Shown in pieces: positions 1 to 4,964 of a stretch of DNA of 5,079 nucleotides. The notes beneath the pieces are model-generated. The model ran no database searches and was not told where the DNA came from. It was given only the letters and a program-made list of their open reading frames with translations. This DNA comes from Candidatus Saccharimonadota bacterium (GTDB taxonomy: Bacteria > Patescibacteriota > Saccharimonadia > QS-5-54-17). Position 1 is the stretch's first letter; every line of letters starts with the position of its first letter. Both the position numbers and the translations under genes were made by a program. Where the stretch lies: contig SLRF01000005.1 in NCBI GenBank assembly GCA_007131065.1, positions 1 through 5,079 of the forward strand, given 5' to 3'.

Positions 1-992
1 CGAATCTGGTTGATGTGATTTTCTACTACAGACTCGGACTGTTGCTGCCAGTCGGCATCCAGAGTAGTAGTCACTCGGAAGCCGGAACGAGCTATCTGTT
101 CTTCGCTATAGTCTTCCCTTAGTTCATCTAGGACCATTTCTGCAAAATGGATAGCGAATGAATCTTCATCATCGACTTCGGTACTATAGACCAATTCTTC
201 ACCAGATATTACTTCAAGCTCATCCTCCTCGATATAGCCTAGTTCGGACATGGCAAGCAATACGCCATATTGACGCTCCTGTGCCCGCTCCAAGCTTCCA
301 GAAATCGGCGACCAAGAAGAAGGTGCCGGCAATATACCTACCAGCATCGCGCTTTCGGCATGGGTCAATTCCGTAGCAGGCTTATTGAAGTACCTCTGCG
401 CGGCATCCTCCACACCGAACGAGCCTTCACCGAAATATACAGAGTTTAGATACAACTCGATTATCTTGTCCTTTTCATAATGGCGCTCGATAGCGATAGC
501 TAGGGCCAGTTCCTGGTATTTGCGAAGGTAATTTTTATCATCGGTAAGTAGCGCGTTCTTAGCTAGTTGCTGAGTAATCGTAGAGCCTCCATACCTGGTG
601 GCATCACGATTTAATATATTGGCATAAAGCGAGGCGGCGATCCTACGTGGCGAATAACCGCTATGTTCATAAAACTCTCTATCTTCAGACGCTAGTAAAG
701 CCTCGACTAGATGCGGTGGCAACTCCTCAAATGGTACTTGCTCTCTATCAGATGCATTGGCATTATAAGTCCGATAAAACTCTTCACCATGACGATCCAG
801 CATCACTACACCGGTATTGTTGCGGTTCATCAACCGTTCTTCGTTGGCTATATCGCGCACGAACCATGCATAGGTCAAAAGCGGTATTATCAACAATAGA
901 ATAGCCAAGCTACCGACTACCAAAGTCACTTGTCGCCAACGGCTCAGTTCACGGAACTTTCGATATGCGTCTGATATGGGGTTTCTTCTCAT
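1..992 (-). CDS. Class A penicillin-binding protein (GT51 peptidoglycan glycosyltransferase), N-terminal part; cut by window edge
   Basis: Polymerises lipid II into glycan strands outside the membrane and, in full-length members, cross-links peptides through a C-terminal transpeptidase domain that here lies beyond the left edge. The 330 visible residues show a short basic cytoplasmic tail, one membrane segment at about 22-43 (VTLVVGSLAILLLIIPLLTY), then the GT51 domain at about 75-255. Its hallmarks are all present: EDREFYEH at 103-110, with E103 as the expected catalytic glutamate; GGSTITQQLAKN at 135-146; RKYQELALAIAIE at 157-169, with E161 as the second conserved glutamate; and KDKIIELYLNSVYFG at 174-188. 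SGFRVTTTLDADWQ at 303-316 is the usual linker leading to the transpeptidase. The chosen ATG has no clear Shine-Dalgarno; an in-frame GTG lies 9 bases upstream. An extended -10 box about 70 bases upstream suggests its own transcript. Family assignment is secure; the exact paralogue is not. Confidence 0.97.
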   Translation of the reverse strand, partial: MRRNPISDAYRKFRELSRWRQVTLVVGSLAILLLIIPLLTYAWFVRDIANEERLMNRNNTGVVMLDRHGEEFYRTYNANASDREQVPFEELPPHLVEALLASEDREFYEHSGYSPRRIAASLYANILNRDATRYGGSTITQQLAKNALLTDDKNYLRKYQELALAIAIERHYEKDKIIELYLNSVYFGEGSFGVEDAAQRYFNKPATELTHAESAMLVGILPAPSSWSPISGSLERAQERQYGVLLAMSELGYIEEDELEVISGEELVYSTEVDDEDSFAIHFAEMVLDELREDYSEEQIARSGFRVTTTLDADWQQQSESVVENHINQI

Positions 993-1063
993 ATATCTCA
1001 CTAGCTTATTTTAAACCTACGCAGAAATTAATACTACTATCATAAGGTTTACATATGCATATT

Positions 1064-1072
1064 ATTATATCA
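1064..1072 (-). promoter_or_regulatory. Extended -10 promoter of the PBP gene
   Basis: The minus strand reads TGATATAAT, a perfect TATAAT with the TG of an extended -10 box. No convincing -35 box lies 16-18 bases upstream. The predicted transcription start is near 1057, giving a leader of about 65 bases before the PBP ATG. The box lies about 25 bases past the terminator stem of the preceding gene. Confidence 0.65.
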
Positions 1073-1084
1073 TAATATTGCAAT

Positions 1085-1125
1085 CTAAACATAAAGCGGA
1101 CCGGCTTAATCTAATAGCCGGTCCG
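1085..1125 (-). terminator. Intrinsic terminator of the 22-residue-repeat protein gene
   Basis: A perfect 10-bp stem (1097-1106 CGGACCGGCT with 1116-1125 AGCCGGTCCG) has a 9-base AT loop. On the minus strand it is followed by CTTTATGTTTAG, a moderately U-rich tail. It begins 23 bases after the stop of the repeat protein. The plus-strand side also has TTTATTT after the stem, so bidirectional function is possible, but no plus-strand gene is seen. Confidence 0.85.
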
Positions 1126-1148
1126 TTTATTTGTAGAGCTTTTTGCTT

Positions 1149-1727
1149 TTACTCTTCTTTTTCTTCTTTACCGCTGCCTTTTAGTGCGGACTCTATGACA
1201 TCCCTGGGTAGCTTGGCGGTTGAAAGTAGCGCGTTGCGCACAGTGTTTACGGCATCTCCGCCGATATCTGTAGCCGCATCCAAAGTCCCGCTTACTGCTG
1301 CGTGGGCTGCCGCGGCAGAATCTGCTCCTACGTCGCCTGCAGAATTGATAGCACCTTGTACGGCTGATACAGCGGCTTCACCAATATCTCCTCCGGTGTC
1401 GGATACTCCTTTTACGATTCCGTGAGCGCCTCCTCGGACGGCGTCGAGTACATCTCCGCCAACCTGGCTAACCCCTTGTATCACACCACTCATAGTGTTT
1501 TGAGCAGTTTCGGTTACAGAAGCTCCTACTTCTCCAGCGCCCCTGACAGCTCCGCTAGCCACGGAAGCCACCGATTCTATCAAGCTTCCGGCTACTTCGC
1601 CGGTGCCACTTAGTACGTTGACCACTTGGTCTTTGACAGTGTCGGTAAGGGCTTGGAATACATTTCCTACGCCTTTTACGGCCGATACTACCGCGTTAGT
1701 TGTTTCATCTATTATTCTCGAGAGCAT
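1149..1727 (-). CDS. 192-residue protein made of eight 22-residue (2x11) amphipathic helical repeats; function unknown
   Basis: No enzyme family is recognised. Residues 1-174 divide without gaps into eight 22-residue units (the first lacks two residues), beginning at residues 1, 21, 43, 65, 87, 109, 131 and 153. A ninth partial unit leads into a charged tail, KGSGKEEKEE. Within a unit, Val/Ile or another small hydrophobic recurs at positions 3, 7, 11, 15, 18/19 and 22. Acidic residues recur at 2, 6 and 9, Gly at 4/5, 17 and 21, and Lys/Arg often at 12 and 20. The near 4-4-3 spacing is the hendecad pattern of 11/3 helices, known in apolipoprotein A/E, synuclein and LEA-type proteins. Gly at 17 and 21 gives GxxxG-like packing motifs. 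There is no signal peptide, long membrane helix, Cys, Trp or Tyr. The ATG has a strong Shine-Dalgarno (AGGAGAGG at 1741-1734). The gene has its own promoter and terminator. Lipid-surface binding, a coiled scaffold or a stress-protective role are possible; none is shown. Confidence 0.87.
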   Translation of the reverse strand: MLSRIIDETTNAVVSAVKGVGNVFQALTDTVKDQVVNVLSGTGEVAGSLIESVASVASGAVRGAGEVGASVTETAQNTMSGVIQGVSQVGGDVLDAVRGGAHGIVKGVSDTGGDIGEAAVSAVQGAINSAGDVGADSAAAAHAAVSGTLDAATDIGGDAVNTVRNALLSTAKLPRDVIESALKGSGKEEKEE

Positions 1728-1733
1728 ATTAAA

Positions 1734-1741
1734 CCTCTCCT
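1734..1741 (-). promoter_or_regulatory. Strong Shine-Dalgarno of the repeat-protein gene
   Basis: AGGAGAGG lies 6 bases before the ATG at 1727. It is the best ribosome binding site in the window and fixes this start; it suggests the protein is well translated. Confidence 0.8.
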
Positions 1742-1760
1742 ATTACTTAATGTATCTAGT

Positions 1761-1769
1761 ATTATAACA
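1761..1769 (-). promoter_or_regulatory. Extended -10 promoter of the repeat-protein gene
   Basis: The minus strand reads TGTTATAAT, a perfect extended -10 box. CTGAAA (1787-1782) is a weak -35 candidate with a short 15-base spacer. The start of transcription is expected near 1754, giving a leader of about 27 bases that holds the Shine-Dalgarno. It lies 55 bases beyond the stop of the FAD oxidase gene. Confidence 0.7.
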
Positions 1770-1817
1770 TGCTCCGAAATGTTTCAGACAGCTTGGCAAT
1801 GCCACATAGAGCTGTTT

Positions 1818-1835
1818 ACTAGTCTAGAAACTAGT
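1818..1835. repeat. Small inverted repeat spanning the FAD oxidase stop codon
   Basis: ACTAGT-ctagaa-ACTAGT forms a 6-bp stem with a 6-base loop, and the stop codon (1826-1824) lies in the loop. No U-tract follows on the minus strand, so it is not a standard terminator. No better terminator for the FAD oxidase transcript is seen before the next promoter at 1769. Confidence 0.4.
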
Positions 1836-3476
1836 ACGGATGTGGTCTTTAGAGTACTCCCAATCAGCATCTGTCTTCTTGTGCGGATTAAAGATATTCT
1901 CAGGGTCGAATATAGTCTTGATCTCTTTGAAGAGTCCGAATACCTTACTGCCGTACATAGTCTCTATCCAGGGGCCTCGAACCATACCATCATTGTGCTC
2001 ACCCGAAAGCGAACCGCCATATTTGAGCACTAGTTCATTCACCTCTCTCATGGCCGGCTCGAGCTTATTGCGTTCCTCTTCCTTTTCTATCTCCATGAGG
2101 GGTATGATGTGAAAGTTGCCATCACCCATATGGCCAGCAATTGTTGCTAGCAAGTCATACTTGTTTATGACTTTGCGTACTTCAGGGAGAAACTCTGGCA
2201 GGTGTTCGGGCGGAACCACTAAGTCGTCTATAAACGGCGCCGTGTGCTTGTCCTTGACCTTTTTGCGTAATAGATTGAAGCTTTCTCGGCGCATTATCCA
2301 AAACTTTCGAGATTTAGCTTCTGTTTCATTCTCTTCAAACAGTGCTTCATGACCGTAGGGACGTAATTCCTCTCGTAGATTGTGTACTTTTTCAGCTACC
2401 TCTTGAGGAGTGTCGCCATTAAATTCAATTAGTAGAATCATCTTTGGTATGCCACGAATCAACTTGAAGGCGTCCGGTATGAGCTGCAACCCCAGCTTCA
2501 TCATCCCCCACCACCCCAAAGTTTTGCGGAAATAGAAGAACAGCTTGAAACTCAACATCAATGTATAGTTGTCGAAGCCTTCGAATGTTGCTGGATTATG
2601 TGAGAGTACATCGTTGATAATACCGCCCAAATCGTCAGTGCCTCGCAGGAACATGACAAGTGTGCCGGAATTAGTCGGCGCATCCACTAGCCTGTATTCT
2701 ATATCGGTAACCAGTCCGAGCGTTCCCTGAGATCCTACAAAAAGCTGGGTAAGATCGAATATCTCCTTTTCTCTGTCCCATACATTCCACAGATGGTAGC
2801 CGGTCGAATCCTTGGTGACCTTAGGTTTTGCATCCTCTATCAGATCGTAATTTTCTTCTACTAGCTCATACACTCGCTTATACAGGTCTCCTTCGAAATC
2901 TCCCTGCTCCATCTTGGACTCTAGCTCTCTGCGAGTAAGGGGTTTAAGCGTATAAGTATTACCATCAGCCAAAACTACATCTAGCTCATTGACGAAATTC
3001 TCCGTTTTGCCATGCTCTAACGACTTCTCACCACCGGAATTATTAGCCACCATGCCACCGACAGTACAGAGCTCGCGCGATGCTGGATATGAGGGCATGA
3101 GTTTACCGCTTGCTAAAGTCTTTGGCTCAAAATCTCTATAAAAAGCTCCGGGCTGGGTGCGGATGCGATCTTCTTCTACTTCTCCGACATCGGTCATAAA
3201 TTCATTAACATCTATGATAATGGAGTCATTTACAGCCCCGCCGCTCATGCATGTACCGCCGCTGCGTACAGTTATGGAAAGGTTCGGATTGTCCTTCTTA
3301 TTCTTGGATACGAAATCCACGACCTTCTCGATATCTTTATGATCTTTTGGTTTAACTATAACTTGAGGCCGTATTTCAAATAAACTAGCGTCGTGGCTGG
3401 CGCGTTCGAGCTCCGCTTCCTCGTCTGTAACTACACCTTCTACTAGCTTCTCTAGCTTTTGCTTTAAGTCTTTCAT
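1824..3476 (-). CDS. FAD-linked oxidase / 2-hydroxy-acid dehydrogenase (GlcD / D-lactate dehydrogenase family)
   Basis: A 550-residue flavoprotein of the PCMH/VAO fold, expected to oxidise a 2-hydroxy acid such as D-lactate or glycolate to the keto acid and pass electrons to an acceptor. The N-terminal FAD-binding domain (about 35-265) shows TVRSGGTCMSGG at 69-80, PSYPASRELCTVGGMVANNSGG at 128-149 and GSQGTLGLVTDIEYRL at 248-263. The C-terminal substrate domain (about 270-535) shows DDLVVPPEHLPEFL at 417-430, AGHMGDGNFH at 447-456, SGEHNDG at 491-497 and FDPENIFNPHKK at 523-534. H449, H456 and E493 match the metal-binding residues known in D-2-hydroxyacid dehydrogenases. An aromatic, basic and hydrophobic stretch at about 306-350 could contact the membrane. 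Many relatives with the EHNDG form are, as I recall, longer and carry a fused Fe-S domain; this protein has none, so its electron partner is unknown. A TGA directly before the ATG rules out an upstream start. AAGG 7 bases upstream is the ribosome site. Substrate not determinable here. Confidence 0.96.
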   Translation of the reverse strand: MKDLKQKLEKLVEGVVTDEEAELERASHDASLFEIRPQVIVKPKDHKDIEKVVDFVSKNKKDNPNLSITVRSGGTCMSGGAVNDSIIIDVNEFMTDVGEVEEDRIRTQPGAFYRDFEPKTLASGKLMPSYPASRELCTVGGMVANNSGGEKSLEHGKTENFVNELDVVLADGNTYTLKPLTRRELESKMEQGDFEGDLYKRVYELVEENYDLIEDAKPKVTKDSTGYHLWNVWDREKEIFDLTQLFVGSQGTLGLVTDIEYRLVDAPTNSGTLVMFLRGTDDLGGIINDVLSHNPATFEGFDNYTLMLSFKLFFYFRKTLGWWGMMKLGLQLIPDAFKLIRGIPKMILLIEFNGDTPQEVAEKVHNLREELRPYGHEALFEENETEAKSRKFWIMRRESFNLLRKKVKDKHTAPFIDDLVVPPEHLPEFLPEVRKVINKYDLLATIAGHMGDGNFHIIPLMEIEKEEERNKLEPAMREVNELVLKYGGSLSGEHNDGMVRGPWIETMYGSKVFGLFKEIKTIFDPENIFNPHKKTDADWEYSKDHIRTSF

Positions 3477-3538
3477 TCAGTAACCTTATCGCTAGAATCC
3501 GACTTTGTCGTAGTGTCGTAGCTAATCTCGAAATACAT
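3473..3538 (-). CDS. Possible 21-residue leader ORF, translationally coupled to the FAD oxidase
   Basis: The ORF encodes MYFEISYDTTTK followed by SDSSDKVTE. Its TGA overlaps the ATG of the FAD oxidase in the classic ATGA arrangement. GAGGT (3550-3546) lies 7 bases before its start, a better ribosome site than the oxidase's own AAGG. The same frame is open further upstream to an ATG at 3589, giving 38 residues, but that start has no Shine-Dalgarno. The ORF could be a small protein or a leader whose translation loads ribosomes onto the oxidase start. The product has no recognisable family, and an ORF this short can occur by chance. Confidence 0.35.
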   Translation of the reverse strand: MYFEISYDTTTKSDSSDKVTE

Positions 3539-3652
3539 AAGGCCTACCTCTTTTTGATTTTTTATGAGCTTATGCTTAATATCATACATCACGCTTGCTG
3601 GCTAAACAAACCGTACTACCCCTGCATTTTAAAATAAATATAGAGATTATTA

Positions 3653-3808
3653 CTAAGGAGTTAGCTTATCCTGCGCATCAACTGGTACCGTGCTACCGCA
3701 ATCCCCGCAATGTGCATGCTCTGGTGTCGGTGCATCTTCGCATTCATGCGGTATTTCGCAAGCCGTGATTGCTACTTCCTTTTCACAATTTCCACAATAT
3801 ACCTCCAT
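3653..3808 (-). CDS. 51-residue six-cysteine zinc-ribbon-like or rubredoxin-sized protein
   Basis: The protein starts MEVYCGNCEKEV and contains two CxxC knuckles, C5-G-N-C8 and C34-G-D-C37-G, which are typical of a zinc ribbon. Two further cysteines (C17, C23) and three histidines (H21, H31, H33) lie between them, so a second metal site is possible. Length and knuckle placement resemble rubredoxin (about 52-54 residues), but the aromatic core residues of rubredoxin are missing, so a structural zinc protein is the safer reading. There is no signal peptide or membrane segment, so it is probably cytoplasmic. AGAAGG lies 4 bases before the ATG, and a stop codon (TGA) in frame upstream leaves no other ATG. 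An extended -10 box lies about 55 bases upstream. No terminator is seen between it and the FAD oxidase, so the two are likely co-transcribed. Exact family not recognised. Confidence 0.78.
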   Translation of the reverse strand: MEVYCGNCEKEVAITACEIPHECEDAPTPEHAHCGDCGSTVPVDAQDKLTP

Positions 3809-3862
3809 AGAGCCTTCTCTTTCTGTCTTGAATCAATATATAAATGGTACCAAGCATCCGGC

Positions 3863-3871
3863 TTTATAACA
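3863..3871 (-). promoter_or_regulatory. Extended -10 promoter of the zinc-ribbon / FAD oxidase unit
   Basis: The minus strand reads TGTTATAAA, one mismatch from the TATAAT consensus and with the TG extension. No clear -35 box is seen. The start is expected near 3856, giving a leader of about 48 bases. A second AT-rich candidate, TATATT at 3840-3835, lies nearer the gene. The box overlaps the U-tract of a weak terminator (3870-3894). Confidence 0.55.
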
Positions 3872-3894
3872 AAAACTACTCACAATACTTGAGT
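3870..3894 (-). terminator. Weak candidate terminator at the end of the pilin transcript
   Basis: On the minus strand ACTCA-agtattg-TGAGT (3894-3878) forms a 5-bp stem, followed by AG and the U-run TTTTTG. The stem is short and AU-containing, so termination may be partial. Its tail merges with the extended -10 box of the next gene, as at 1072-1097. Confidence 0.4.
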
Positions 3895-3943
3895 GGATGG
3901 CGCGCTAGGACAAACGCTACGCTACTCCCTGCGAGTCATGCTC

Positions 3944-3965
3944 CCCGTGCCTTGCAAGGCACGGG
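3944..3965. repeat. Perfect 22-bp palindrome
   Basis: CCCGTGCCTTG followed directly by its reverse complement gives a perfect 22-bp palindrome with no spacer. As RNA it forms an 8-bp GC-rich stem with a TTGCAA loop. No U-tract follows on either strand, so it is not a standard intrinsic terminator. It may be a dimer-protein binding site, an extragenic palindromic repeat or an RNA-stabilising hairpin. Confidence 0.8.
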
Positions 3966-3983
3966 TGCGCGTGGCTCTTGTGA

Positions 3984-4013
3984 TCGAACTTGTACTTCGT
4001 GCTATAGGTCCGA
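3984..4013. repeat. Hairpin element A (TCGAAC ... GGTCCGA), related to element B at 4929-4960
   Basis: The outer arms TCGAAC and GGTCCGA pair with one mismatch on the plus strand, which is a G-U pair in minus-strand RNA. The inner GTAC-TTC-GTGC forms a small hairpin. The same ordered blocks occur in element B: TCGAAC, TGT, CTTCG, GGTYCGAG and CACT. The arms overlap a competing stem, GTGCT/AGCAC, at 3999-4017. Confidence 0.45.
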
Positions 4014-4070
4014 GCACTGAATGCTAATTCAAATCGCAATGCAAGACTTACTCTCAATTAGCTTTTCTGG

Positions 4071-4124
4071 ACTACGGTAATAATAATCACTATGTTTCGA
4101 TAGTGGCTATGATTAGCTCGTAGT
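4071..4124 (-). repeat. Nested stem-loop just downstream of the pilin stop codon
   Basis: An outer 6-bp stem (ACTACG 4071-4076 with CGTAGT 4119-4124) encloses an inner 6-bp hairpin (CACTAT 4088-4093, ATAGTG 4100-4105). It begins 7 bases after the pilin stop. After the inner hairpin the minus strand reads ATTATTATTACC, a poor U-tract, so weak termination or 3'-end protection of the pilin mRNA is possible. Confidence 0.45.
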
Positions 4125-4131
4125 TATGGGC

Positions 4132-4791
4132 TTATATCGACTCGGTAAAGGTTTTCATTACAAGACCATGGAGGTTTTCGAGCAATCTTTTATTGATTTC
4201 TTCAAATTCTGTAGCAGATATTTCAGCATCTATTTCTCTGTCATGACCGTAATTCTCAAAATCTGAAAAAACAAACCATTCGTTGCCATTCTCAACCGCA
4301 ACAACATATCTTACTTGTCCTGAAGCGCCGCCGTAACGAGTGAAGGCCGTCAAGCCATTTATCTCAGTTTCTTCTATTGATTCACAAGCGTCTGATGAAT
4401 CGTCCCTCGTATATTCACCACCTCCAGCTTCGAGTGCATGATAGTGTTGCCATTTTTTTGATTCGTACTGACAGTAGACGGGTGCGTTCGAGCTGTAATA
4501 GATCTTGGGACTATTCTTGCCATATACCCTCAGGGAAGCAGTCCCCTCCTTTGACCCATAGAACACTTCGACATCCTCGTCTTCATACTCTTTATTCATC
4601 TCAGTCCATACTTCGTAGCTTACATTTAGGTCTGTAACTTCATGATCGTTAATTTGTTCTTGTTGAGCATTATTAGCTTGTTTAGGCTCACTATTCATTC
4701 TGCCCCAGACTTGATACGAGACAAGCCCGAATATAGCTACTACTAATACAACCACCAGTACTTCAAACGGCGTAAACCCTTTTTGATTCAT
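4132..4791 (-). CDS. Type IV pilin / pseudopilin-like protein with class III signal peptide
   Basis: A 219-residue protein starting MNQKG/FTPFEVLVVVLVVA. This is a prepilin N-terminus: short basic leader, Gly at -1 of the predicted cleavage site, Phe +1, Glu +5, and a hydrophobic helix to about residue 28. A prepilin peptidase would cut after G5 and N-methylate F6; the protein would then assemble through its hydrophobic helix into a pilus or pseudopilus. Pro at +3 instead of the common Leu is less usual. The remaining 190 residues are an acidic globular domain with two cysteines, C107 and C136, which could form a disulfide outside the cell; the fold is not recognised. The frame is open to an ATG at 4905, but that would put 38 residues before the leader, and an extended -10 box lies inside the extra stretch. 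The start at 4791 is therefore preferred, though its ribosome site (GTGGGA) is weak. No assembly ATPase or peptidase gene is in the window. Confidence 0.9.
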   Translation of the reverse strand: MNQKGFTPFEVLVVVLVVAIFGLVSYQVWGRMNSEPKQANNAQQEQINDHEVTDLNVSYEVWTEMNKEYEDEDVEVFYGSKEGTASLRVYGKNSPKIYYSSNAPVYCQYESKKWQHYHALEAGGGEYTRDDSSDACESIEETEINGLTAFTRYGGASGQVRYVVAVENGNEWFVFSDFENYGHDREIDAEISATEFEEINKRLLENLHGLVMKTFTESI

Positions 4792-4821
4792 TGTTGATAA
4801 TCCCACAATTAAATTACTAGA

Positions 4822-4830
4822 ATCATACCA
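4822..4830 (-). promoter_or_regulatory. Extended -10 promoter of the pilin-like gene
   Basis: The minus strand reads TGGTATGAT, an extended -10 with one mismatch from TATAAT. No good -35 box is seen. The start is expected near 4815, giving a leader of about 24 bases before the ATG at 4791. Its place inside the longer open frame supports the downstream start. Confidence 0.55.
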
Positions 4831-4928
4831 GATGTAAGACATAAGTGCTATGACTCCATGGCGCCCATGCTTGGCTCTCAGTCGGAATATAGTGTATATC
4901 TGCAAGCGTCTACTAGAACTCGTCGTCT

Positions 4929-4960
4929 TCGAACCTGTCGCTTCGCGACTGACGGTTCGA
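4929..4960. repeat. Hairpin element B (TCGAACC ... GGTTCGA) with GTCGC-TTC-GCGAC core
   Basis: A perfect 7-bp outer stem (TCGAACC 4929-4935 with GGTTCGA 4954-4960) encloses a perfect 5-bp hairpin with a 3-base loop (4937-4949). The two are separated by an asymmetric bulge, T against TGAC. On the minus strand the core contains GCGAAGC, a DNA mini-hairpin known to be unusually stable. The GGTTCGAG block recalls a tRNA T-arm, but no tRNA can be folded around it. It resembles element A at 3984-4013. Confidence 0.6.
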
Positions 4961-4964
4961 GTCC

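Larger units (their letters stand above)
3895..4131. other. Hairpin-rich intergenic region between the pilin and zinc-ribbon genes
   Basis: No supported coding region lies here. The longest ATG-initiated frame I found reading by eye is a 29-codon plus-strand ORF at about 3939, with no Shine-Dalgarno and driven by the palindrome. The part at 3895-4018 is clearly richer in G and C than the other intergenic gaps. It carries a perfect palindrome (3944-3965), a TCGAAC hairpin (3984-4013) and GTGCT/AGCAC (3999-4017). A long-spaced GCTAATT/AATTAGC pair (4023-4029, 4056-4062) and a nested stem (4071-4124) follow. It could be a structured 3' UTR, a small RNA or an old repeat element. No tRNA or known RNA fold was recognised. 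Confidence 0.5.

Noticed and set aside
1078..1425. Plus-strand 115-residue frame rich in Ser and Pro
   Set aside because: It is the complement of the repeat-protein gene and crosses its terminator; no ribosome site or promoter.
1818..1835. CTAG-rich sequence as a sign of foreign DNA
   Set aside because: CTAG occurs throughout the window at about the frequency expected from base composition, so it marks nothing special.
3710..3892. Plus-strand 60-residue frame
   Set aside because: It lies opposite the six-Cys gene and its promoter. The minus-strand product has patterned CxxC motifs and a promoter; this one has neither.
3950..4018. Possible tRNA or tmRNA end suggested by GTTCGATC on the minus strand
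   Set aside because: The flanking ACAAG sequences are direct, not inverted, so no T-stem forms; no cloverleaf is seen.
3939..4028. Plus-strand 29-codon ORF through the palindrome
   Set aside because: No Shine-Dalgarno or promoter, and much of it is the palindrome; chance is enough.
4792..4905. N-terminal extension of the pilin-like protein from the ATG at 4905
   Set aside because: It would bury the prepilin leader 38 residues into the protein and overlaps the extended -10 box at 4822-4830.
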